A stretch of 64,000 nt of DNA from Streptomyces rubrogriseus (GTDB lineage Bacteria > Actinomycetota > Actinomycetes > Streptomycetales > Streptomycetaceae), in contig NZ_CP116256.1 in the NCBI RefSeq assembly GCF_027947575.1, forward strand, positions 5,704,001 through 5,768,000. Direction: 5' to 3'. A program made the translations under genes and the position numbers. Below are positions 51,979 to 59,363 of the stretch, in pieces. The notes under the pieces were generated by a model. It was given only the letters and a program-made list of their open reading frames with translations, was not told the DNA's origin and ran no database searches. The first letter of the stretch is position 1. The number at the start of each line of letters is the position of its first letter.

Positions 51979-54900
51979 TTACCGTCCGGTGCCGCCGTCC
52001 CCGGCCGCGTCGCCGTCCGCGGCCGCGTCGCCGTCCCCGTCCGCGTCCGCGGCGAGCCGGTGGACGGTGCCGTCCTCGGCGAACAGTTCGCTCAGTTCGA
52101 AGTCGAAGCCCTCCGCCTGGGCGAGCGCCACCAGCCGCATGGCCGCCAGCGAGGAACCGCCCAGCGCCAGGAACGGCGTGTGGACGTCGACCTGCTCGAC
52201 CTGGAGCACCTGCGCCCAGATCGCGGCCAGCGCGATCTCGTCCTCGGTGGTGGGGGCCGTGGTGACCCCGGCGGCCGCGGCGGTGCCGCGGGCCGGGAAC
52301 AGCGCCCGCGCACCGGTGTCCGCGGGCCGGGGTTCGGCCGCCGGGCCGGGCCGGTGCGCCGCGATGTGCTCGGCGAGCTTGCCCACCGGGGCCGTGCCGC
52401 CGTCCGCGATGGCCTCCAGGACGCCGCGGAACGCGCCCAGGATGCGCTCCACCGACTCCGCGTCGAAGAACGCCAGGTCGTACTTGACCTGGAAGAAGAG
52501 CTGCTCCTCGGGCATCGCCTCGATGGCGAACGGGTAGTTGGTCCAGCCGACGTAGCGCTCCTGGCGCACGTCGACGCCGCCCCGCCCGGTCCACCCGGTG
52601 CCCCGGGGGAAGTTCTCGAAGATCAGCAGCGACTCGAACAGGGGCTGGCCGCTGGGCAGGTCGGTGCGCTGCTGGATCAGCGGCAGCGGGTAGTGGTCGT
52701 GGGAGCGGGCGGCGACCTGGGTGCGCTGGATCTGCTGCAGCCAGCGGCCGACGGGCTGCTCGGGCTCCAGGTTCACCCGCATCGGGAGGCTGTTGATGAA
52801 GATGCCGACGATGTCCTCGACCCCGGCCAGCCCCACCGGGCGGTGGGTGATGGTGATGCCGAAGCAGACGTCGTCCTGGCCGCTGCACCCGCCCACGACC
52901 ACCGCCCAGGCGCCCTGTACCAGGGAGTTCAGGGTCAGCTGGTTGGCGCGGCCGTACGCGAGCAGCCGCTCGGTCAGCTCCTCGCCGAGGTCGAGGCGGG
53001 CCTCGGCGTGCATCTCCTGCGAGCTGGCGGAGAGGCCGAGCTGCGCGGAGCGGCCGATGACGGTCGGACGGCGGAAGCCGGCCAGCCGCTCCAGCCAGTA
53101 GTCCCGGGCGCCCTCGATGTCCTCGTGCTCCAGGAAGGACACGTAGTCGCCGAAGGAACGCGTGGGGCGCAGTTCGGGCAGCCGTCCCTCGAGACCGGAG
53201 TGGTAGATCTCCAGGGAGTCGCGCAGCAGGACGAAGAGCGACCACGCGTCGAGGATCAGGTGGTGGTAGCTCATCACCAGCTTGTACGTGGTGGCGCCGA
53301 GCCGGACCATGGTCAGCCGGAACAGGGGCGCCCGGTCGTAGGGGAAGCCGCGGCGCCGGTCCTCGTCGAGGTAGCGCTCCAGCAGCTCCTTCTGCTCCGC
53401 CTCGGTGCGGTCGGACCAGTCCAGGACGGTCCAGCCCAGCTCGGCGGTGCGCTGCACGGCCTGGAGCGGTTCGGACAGGCCCTTGGTGGCGATCCAGACC
53501 CGCAGGATCTCGTGCCGGTCGACGACCTGCTGCCAGGCCCGGTGGTACGCGTCGAGGTCGACCTCGCCGTCGACCGCGTACAGGAACTGCTCGAAGTAGA
53601 CGCCGGAGTCCGGGTCGAGCAGCGAGTGGAACAGCATGCCCTTCTGCATCTCGGTGAGCGGGTACACCGTCTCGATGCCGTCGGGGTCGGCGGCGGCCGC
53701 GCGCACCGCGGCCAGGTCCTCCTCGGCGAGGGTGAAGCCCTGCGGGTCGAGGGAGCCGGCCGGGGCGGGGCCGGTGTCGCCCTGTGCCGCCATGAAGGCG
53801 GCGGTCTCGGCGACGGTGGGGGTGGCGAAGACCTGGGTGGCGCTCAGGCCGATGCCGTCGCGGTTGGCCTTGGCGCTGATCAGGAAGCCCTGGATGGAGT
53901 CGCCGCCCAGCGCGAAGAAGTTGTCGTGGATGCCGACGGCGGGCAGGTCCAGGGTCTCGGCCCACAGCGCGCACAGGTAGCTCTCGAGTTCGTTGCGCGC
54001 GGCCGTGTAGTCCTCGGCCAGTTCCAGGTGGGCGCCCGGCAGTTCGTGCAGGGAACGGCGGTCGACCTTGCCGTTGTGGGTGAGCGGGATCGCGTCGATG
54101 ACGGTGAAGGCGGCCGGGACCATGTAGTACGGCAGCCGGTCGCCCAGGTGGGCGCGGATCGCGGCGGCGGTGGGCGGCTCCCCGTCGCAGGTCAGGTGGG
54201 CGACCAGCCGCTGGTGTCCGCCCGCGCCGCGCAGCCCGGAGGCGACGGCGCCGGTGACGCCGGGGACTTCGAGCAGCCGGGCCTCGACCTCGCCCAGCTC
54301 CACCCGGTAGCCGGCGATCTTGACCTGGTCGTCCATCCTGCCGAGGAGTTCGAGGCGACCGTCCTCGGACTGCCGGGCCAGGTCGCCGGTGCGGAACACC
54401 CGGCCGCCGTCGGTGTCGGCGAACTTCTCGGCGGTGAGCCGGGGCAGCCGGTCGTAGCCCTCGGCCATGCCCACGCCGGCCAGGCACAGCTCGCCCGTCT
54501 CGCCCGGCGGGACCGGGCCGAGGTCGGCGTCGAGGATCCGGGGGGTCAGCTCGGCGGGGTGGCCGACCGGCACGAAGCCGTCGTACACGGCGCCGGGCAG
54601 GCACTCCCAGTAGGTGCTGTAGAGGGCCTCGGTGAGTCCGTAGACGTTGAACAGCCGGGCGGACAGGCCGGTGGCGAAGTACTTCTCCGGCAGCGCGCCG
54701 GGCATCACGTCGCTGCTGCAGAAGACGTACTTCAGCGAGGTGTTGGCGGCGAAGCCGGGGTTCTCCAGGATGCCGGAGAGCAGCGCCGGGACGACCATCA
54801 GCGTCGTCACGGAGCCGCTGTTGATCAGCTCGACCAGCCGGTCGGGGTCCTTGTGGTCGCCCGGCGGGACGATGACCACGGTGCCGCCGGAGAGCACCGG

Positions 54901-55512
54901 CCAGAACACCTCGCGGACCAGGTTGGTGATGCTGAGGGTGGTGCGCAGCAGCTGGCGGTCGCCGGGTTCGAGCGGGAAGGTGCGCTGGAGCCAGCGCTGT
55001 CCGCTGAGCAGGGCCCGGTGGGTGAGCATCACGCCCTTGGGGGTGCCGGTGGAACCGGAGGTGTAGAAGATGAACGCCAGTGCGTCCGGGGCGAGTTCCA
55101 CCGGCTCGGTGAGCGGTTCGGCGGCCTCGTCGAGCAGGTCCTCGACGGCGAGCTGCCGGGTGCCGTCGGGCGCGGGCCCGTCGAGGAGGGCGCGCTCGGT
55201 GACGACGATCGTGGCGCCCGAGTACTCCAGGATGGTGGCGCGGCGCTCGGCGGGGTCCTCGGGGTCGACCGGGACGCAGACACCGCCCGCGCGCAGGATG
55301 CCGAAGAGTGCGGGGAGCAGCGCGAGGGAGCGCGACATGTGCAGTCCGACCCGGCTGCCGGGGCGGACTCCGCGGGCGACGAGGGCCGCGGCGACCCGGT
55401 CCGCCTCCGTCTCCACCTGGCCGTAGGTGGCCGACGAGTCCGAGAGGAGGGCTGCCGTGCGGGTGGGGGCCGAGGCGGCCTGCGCCGTGAGCAGGTCATG
55501 CAGGAACGACAT
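51979..55512 (-). CDS. Nonribosomal peptide synthetase: A-T-C-T
   Basis: This 1177-residue initiating NRPS has an adenylation domain (about 1-500) with FYTSGSTGTPKG. Next come a carrier domain with Ser 539 in LGGDS, a condensation domain (about 600-1040) with HHLILDAWS (His 750-751), and a second carrier domain with Ser 1121 in LGGSS. Where amino-acid-activating domains have the Asp that binds the alpha-amine, this one reads SITNLVREVFW, with Asn in that place. The substrate therefore may lack an ordinary alpha-amino group. The second carrier has no adenylation domain of its own. The C-terminus is a low-complexity Asp/Gly/Ala tail. The ATG has no strong ribosome site. Confidence 0.92.
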   Translation of the reverse strand: MSFLHDLLTAQAASAPTRTAALLSDSSATYGQVETEADRVAAALVARGVRPGSRVGLHMSRSLALLPALFGILRAGGVCVPVDPEDPAERRATILEYSGATIVVTERALLDGPAPDGTRQLAVEDLLDEAAEPLTEPVELAPDALAFIFYTSGSTGTPKGVMLTHRALLSGQRWLQRTFPLEPGDRQLLRTTLSITNLVREVFWPVLSGGTVVIVPPGDHKDPDRLVELINSGSVTTLMVVPALLSGILENPGFAANTSLKYVFCSSDVMPGALPEKYFATGLSARLFNVYGLTEALYSTYWECLPGAVYDGFVPVGHPAELTPRILDADLGPVPPGETGELCLAGVGMAEGYDRLPRLTAEKFADTDGGRVFRTGDLARQSEDGRLELLGRMDDQVKIAGYRVELGEVEARLLEVPGVTGAVASGLRGAGGHQRLVAHLTCDGEPPTAAAIRAHLGDRLPYYMVPAAFTVIDAIPLTHNGKVDRRSLHELPGAHLELAEDYTAARNELESYLCALWAETLDLPAVGIHDNFFALGGDSIQGFLISAKANRDGIGLSATQVFATPTVAETAAFMAAQGDTGPAPAGSLDPQGFTLAEEDLAAVRAAAADPDGIETVYPLTEMQKGMLFHSLLDPDSGVYFEQFLYAVDGEVDLDAYHRAWQQVVDRHEILRVWIATKGLSEPLQAVQRTAELGWTVLDWSDRTEAEQKELLERYLDEDRRRGFPYDRAPLFRLTMVRLGATTYKLVMSYHHLILDAWSLFVLLRDSLEIYHSGLEGRLPELRPTRSFGDYVSFLEHEDIEGARDYWLERLAGFRRPTVIGRSAQLGLSASSQEMHAEARLDLGEELTERLLAYGRANQLTLNSLVQGAWAVVVGGCSGQDDVCFGITITHRPVGLAGVEDIVGIFINSLPMRVNLEPEQPVGRWLQQIQRTQVAARSHDHYPLPLIQQRTDLPSGQPLFESLLIFENFPRGTGWTGRGGVDVRQERYVGWTNYPFAIEAMPEEQLFFQVKYDLAFFDAESVERILGAFRGVLEAIADGGTAPVGKLAEHIAAHRPGPAAEPRPADTGARALFPARGTAAAAGVTTAPTTEDEIALAAIWAQVLQVEQVDVHTPFLALGGSSLAAMRLVALAQAEGFDFELSELFAEDGTVHRLAADADGDGDAAADGDAAGDGGTGR

Positions 55513-55600
55513 GCGTGGACACCATTTCCGTGTGGTCGGTGCGGGCTGCGGTAGGGAAGGCGGTACGAGGAGGTGGGCGCGGGGAGGTCCGGTGGACCCG

Positions 55601-57598
55601 TCAGTCCCGCGCGGCGCGGGCCGCGTCCACCCCGGGAGAGGTCGGGTCGGCGGGCCGGGCGGCGGCTGCCGCGTCCGGGACGTCGGTGAGCGCCGGTTTC
55701 CGGCGGTCCGGGTGTGGGCGGCCGGTACGCGCGGCTCCCGGTGCGTGGTCGGGTCGCCCGACGGGTGCCTCGGCCGGTCCGTCCGCCGCGGTGCCGCCGG
55801 GGCCGTCGACGCCCTCACCGGTCCGCGCGGGCGCGTCGGGATACGGCGCGTCGGGATACGGCGCTTCGAGGACCGGCGCTGTGGCGGCCGACGCTTCGGC
55901 GGCCGGCGCTCCGAGGGCCGGTACGTCGGACACCGGCGGCTTGTGGGGCGGCACATCCCGCACCGGAGGCTTGTGAGCCGGCACATCCCGCACCGGAGGC
56001 TTGTGGGCCGGCACGTCGAGGACCGGCGGATCCTGGTGGTCCCGGGCTTCGAGGACCGGCGGCCTGTGGGCCGACAGGTCAGGCACCGGCGTTCCGGCGG
56101 CCGACGCACCAGGCACCGCCCCTTCGAGGGCCGGCACCTCAGGGACCGACGCTTCGCCGGCAGGCGCCTCGGGCACCGGCGGTTCCTGGACCGGCGCGTC
56201 AGGCACCGGTCCTTCAGGCGCAGGCGCGTCAGGCACCGGTCCTTCAGGCACCGACGCGTCAGGCACAGGCGCGTCAGGCACCGGTCCTTCAGACGCCGGC
56301 GCGTCGAACACCGGCGCTTCGGGGACCGTCCGCGGCCGGGGCGGGGGCAGCAGGGCCGCCGCGACCAGGGGCAGGGCACCCGCGGTCAGGAAGACCCAGG
56401 TGGTGCCGGCCGTGGCGGCGAGGGTGCCGCCGAACAGCGAGCCGAACGGGATGACGCCCCAGGTCAGCCAGCGGTAGGCGGCGTTGACCCGGCCGAACAG
56501 GGGCAGCGGGATGGTCGCCTGGCGGTAGGAGATCACCGCCACGTTCCAGACCATGGACACCAGCCCGTAGACGAACAGCCCCAGGGCGACCACGGGCACC
56601 GCGGGCACGGCCAGGGCGAGGAAGCAGAGGCCGAGCAGCGGCGCGCCGAACCGCATGACCGGCCCGTCGCCGACCGCATCGAGGATGCGTCCGGTCACCA
56701 GCCCGGCGAGGATGCTGCCGACCGCGAGGCAGGTGAGCAGCAGCCCGTACCCGGTCTCGGAGAGGCCGAGCCGGCCGGGGCGCACCGCCCACAGCGGCAG
56801 CATGGTCAGGCACATCGAGTAGGACAGGTTGTTGACGGCGGCGGCCGTCGCGAGCCGGGCCAGGTCCCCCCGGCCGCGGAAGTAGCGCAGCCCCTCGCCG
56901 AGTTCGGCGACCAGGGATCCGAGCGACGACCTTCGCCCGTCCGCGCGGACCGGTTCGGGTGCCGTCCGGGCGTGGCCGGCCGCCGCCTGCTCGACGGCCG
57001 CGGGCAGCAGTCCCAGCGCCCAGACGGTGACCACGTACAGGGCGACCACCGCGGCCAGTCCGCCGCCGGAGCCCAGCGCGACCACGTAGCCGCCGAGTGC
57101 CGGACCGATCAGCTGCGCGAGGAACATCTGGGTGGACTGGAGGGAGGCGTTGGCCTTGGGAAGCTGCCCCATCGGGACCAGCCGGGGCAGCTGGGACTGG
57201 GCGGCCACGTCGACGAAGATGCCCGCGCAGCCGATGAGGAAGGCGGTGACGACCAGCGCCCACAGCGGCAGCCGGTCCGTGGCGGCCAGGGCGCACATGA
57301 CGGCCACCAGCGGCAGCCGGACCATCGACGCCCAGCGCATGACGCTGCGGGGCGGGTACCGGTCGGCCAGCACCCCGGCGGGCAGGGTGGCGATGAGCCA
57401 GGGCAGCCGGACGGCGAGGCCGACCGCGCCGACCGCGACCGCGGAGCGGCTGATCCCGAGGGCCAGCAGCGGGACCGCGATCTTGTAGATGCCGTCCGCG
57501 AGGTCCGAGGAGACCACGGCGGACTGGAACAGCCGGAACGGCGGGCCGAGCCGCTCCTTGCCCGGGGTTTCCCGTCCCCTCCGGGTGGCACTCAACAT
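55601..57598 (-). CDS. MFS transporter with long Pro-rich pentapeptide-repeat tail
   Basis: The first 417 of 665 residues are a 12-helix major-facilitator exporter of the EntS/MFS-3 kind, with GVLADRYPPRSVMRW after helix 2-3 and QLPRLVPMGQLPKANASLQ in the middle. Residues 425-595 are a repeat of about 33 five-residue units with consensus V-P-D/E-A/G-P, including YPDAP twice and the ten-residue unit VRDVPAHKPP. A further 70 disordered residues end the protein. Such a tail is not a normal part of the family. The ATG overlaps the preceding gene by 7 nt. It presumably exports the cluster product. Confidence 0.9.
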   Translation of the reverse strand: MLSATRRGRETPGKERLGPPFRLFQSAVVSSDLADGIYKIAVPLLALGISRSAVAVGAVGLAVRLPWLIATLPAGVLADRYPPRSVMRWASMVRLPLVAVMCALAATDRLPLWALVVTAFLIGCAGIFVDVAAQSQLPRLVPMGQLPKANASLQSTQMFLAQLIGPALGGYVVALGSGGGLAAVVALYVVTVWALGLLPAAVEQAAAGHARTAPEPVRADGRRSSLGSLVAELGEGLRYFRGRGDLARLATAAAVNNLSYSMCLTMLPLWAVRPGRLGLSETGYGLLLTCLAVGSILAGLVTGRILDAVGDGPVMRFGAPLLGLCFLALAVPAVPVVALGLFVYGLVSMVWNVAVISYRQATIPLPLFGRVNAAYRWLTWGVIPFGSLFGGTLAATAGTTWVFLTAGALPLVAAALLPPPRPRTVPEAPVFDAPASEGPVPDAPVPDASVPEGPVPDAPAPEGPVPDAPVQEPPVPEAPAGEASVPEVPALEGAVPGASAAGTPVPDLSAHRPPVLEARDHQDPPVLDVPAHKPPVRDVPAHKPPVRDVPPHKPPVSDVPALGAPAAEASAATAPVLEAPYPDAPYPDAPARTGEGVDGPGGTAADGPAEAPVGRPDHAPGAARTGRPHPDRRKPALTDVPDAAAAARPADPTSPGVDAARAARD
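55831..56330 (-). repeat. 15-nt (and 30-nt) coding minisatellite in the MFS gene
   Basis: The region encodes the pentapeptide array with a 15-nt period; at 55940-56029 the period is 30 nt with three near-identical copies. One extra Pro codon (residue 525) shifts the pattern phase once. Because the period is a multiple of three, copy-number changes would keep the frame. Confidence 0.9.
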
Positions 57599-58968
57599 CG
57601 GTCCACCAGCACCACGGAGCTCATCAGGGCACCGTGGTGGGCGTTGAGGACGGGTCCGCCGCCGGGGACGCCGTGCCGTACCAGCACGCCCGAGGGGGCG
57701 CCGCCGAACATGAACGGGCCGACGACGAAGGGAACTTCGGCGTGTTCCAGGGCGCCGGTCTCCTGGTCCCGGAAGTCCAGCGCGAGCCGGTCCGGCGTCA
57801 CATGGGTCTGCAGGATGTGGCGTCCGGCCCATCGGGCGTCCTCCAGTGCCCGGCGCCACTCCTCGTCCCGGACCTCGGGGCCGAGGACCACGCCACCGCC
57901 GCCGTAGCCGCCGACGGGCTTGAGGACCAGCTCCGTGCGGTGGGCCAGGGCGTGCCGCAGCAGCGCGTCGCCCTCGGGGCCGGGTGCGGGGAACAGGGCC
58001 GTCCAGGGCAGGTGCCGTTCGATCAGCCGCTGGTCGTCCTCGGGCAGCGCCTCCTTGTCCGCCCAGAGCCAGGCCATCGTGGTCTTGTCGCTGAGCAGCC
58101 AGGTCGCCTCGGACGTGTGCATCCGCACCCGGCCGGCACGCACGGAGCGGACCAGGGCGTCCAGGCCGGGGCTCGGCGGCTGGTCGAAGCTGAGGAAGAG
58201 CCGGAACACGGCGTCCACCCGCCGCCCGTCGAGCAGCAGGACGTCGTCCTCGCCGGTCTCCAGCCGGTCCATCGGGCAGGCGACGGTGTCCATGCCGTGC
58301 CGTCGGCCGCTCTCGCACATCGGGGCCAGCCAGGCGAGAAACGCGTCGGGGTCCTCGAGTCCGGGTGCCGCGCCCTTTCGGAACACGGGAATGGCGACCC
58401 GCGCCCCCTCCGAAAGCCCCAGTGACGTACGGATTTCGGCGAAACGGGAATCCACGGCGGACGGCGGGGCGTCGATAAGGTCCCCGCCGGGAAGCGGACG
58501 ATAGAGATCGCGGAATCGCGCGGCGAGGAGATCGGCCTGGAGTGTGCCGCCGAGCGCACCGTCGATATTGAATTCGACGAACCGGGGGACGCCGGCGCGG
58601 TAGACGATGTCGGGGCGCGCGGCGACGAGCAGGTGGTCGCCGAGCAGTTCCGTGCGCGACAGCAGTGGGGTGTCGGCCTCGTCCACCCCCAGCACGTCCT
58701 GGAGCTCGCCGACCGTGGTGGCCCTGCGGCGGCATGAATCGAGGATCAACCGCATCAGACGTGCGGAAACGCGGCCCAGTTCGTCGTAGTGGCTCCGGTC
58801 GACGAAGCTCGGGCGCGCCGGGCGCCAGGTCCCCTTGGAGCCGATGATTCCGTCATGGACGCTCCGCGCGCCGGCGGCCGAAGAGGCCAGGGCGTTTTCA
58901 CGGAAGGACGGGGCGAGTTCACTCCAGATGTCGAACGAACGACGCGATGAACCGAGACTGTTCTCCAT
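57592..58968 (-). CDS. Putative circularly permuted ATP-grasp-like enzyme
   Basis: This protein of about 458 residues opens the biosynthetic operon. The C-terminal half has VLKPVGGYGGGGVVLG, a glycine-rich ATP loop after a Lys. RLALDFRDQETGALEHAEVPFV lies near the end, and FVEFNIDGALGGTLQADLLAARF in the first half looks like an ATP-grasp metal-ligand strand placed before the loop. This order is seen in circularly permuted ATP-grasp ligases. A ligase acting on a carboxylate is the best guess, but I do not recognise the exact family. Three starts are possible (58968, 58980, 59001); the ATG giving MENSLGSSRRSF is used, and the polypurine run before it is unusually close. Confidence 0.65.
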   Translation of the reverse strand: MENSLGSSRRSFDIWSELAPSFRENALASSAAGARSVHDGIIGSKGTWRPARPSFVDRSHYDELGRVSARLMRLILDSCRRRATTVGELQDVLGVDEADTPLLSRTELLGDHLLVAARPDIVYRAGVPRFVEFNIDGALGGTLQADLLAARFRDLYRPLPGGDLIDAPPSAVDSRFAEIRTSLGLSEGARVAIPVFRKGAAPGLEDPDAFLAWLAPMCESGRRHGMDTVACPMDRLETGEDDVLLLDGRRVDAVFRLFLSFDQPPSPGLDALVRSVRAGRVRMHTSEATWLLSDKTTMAWLWADKEALPEDDQRLIERHLPWTALFPAPGPEGDALLRHALAHRTELVLKPVGGYGGGGVVLGPEVRDEEWRRALEDARWAGRHILQTHVTPDRLALDFRDQETGALEHAEVPFVVGPFMFGGAPSGVLVRHGVPGGGPVLNAHHGALMSSVVLVDRC

Positions 58969-59324
58969 GCCCCCCCGCATGTCCTGATGCCGCTTTCGCA
59001 CAGGGGGTTTCCGCGTCCCCCCAGCCGCTGGAGCGGAACACTATCGCCAGGTCGCCGGCACCGGTTCGACGCGCCGGAAGATGCCTCTCCGGCACGGAGT
59101 CCGGGGCGAAGAAATCCCGCGCCGGACCCACGGGTTCGCGGACATCTTGCCGACGGGTCGCACGCAATCGGCAAATACCACTACGTGGACACCGGGTGGC
59201 GGCGGTCCGCGTCCACGGCGCTCGCGGCCGGGTGAACCTCTGTACGAACTCCGTTTCCCCGTTGTATGACTTCTCCCTATGTGATGGCGGAGCGTTCACC
59301 CGGAGCGTGCGCTTCGGAAGCCGC
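58969..59324. other. Intergenic region upstream of the NRPS/hydrazine operon
   Basis: This spacer separates two divergent genes and must carry the promoter for the minus-strand biosynthetic operon. I see no convincing -35/-10 pair and no small gene. CGTGGAC (59186-59192) and GTCCACG (59213-59219) are an inverted pair 20 nt apart and the only marked symmetry. Confidence 0.4.
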
Positions 59325-59341
59325 TTGACAACGTTGTCCAA
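59325..59341. promoter_or_regulatory. LacI-family operator upstream of the GH92 gene
   Basis: TTGACAACGTTGTCCAA contains the perfect 12-bp palindrome GACAACGTTGTC with a central CpG, the form typical of LacI-family operators. It lies 23 nt before the mannosidase ATG, where binding would block transcription until sugar is present. The regulator gene is not in the window. Confidence 0.7.
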
Positions 59342-59363
59342 CAGGGAAGGGTCCGTGCTCGTC

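Noticed and set aside
55831..56330. The 15/30-nt periodic array as a possible CRISPR
   Set aside because: It is fully coding, in frame with a transporter, and has no unique spacers.
55427..57907. A plus-strand frame with regular Arg-rich repeats
   Set aside because: The regularity is the mirror of the pentapeptide coding repeat in the MFS gene; the minus frame also has transmembrane helices and correct overlap with its neighbour.
59325..59353. TTGACA upstream of the mannosidase as a -35 box
   Set aside because: No acceptable -10 sequence lies 16-18 nt downstream; the sequence is better explained as half of the LacI-type palindrome.
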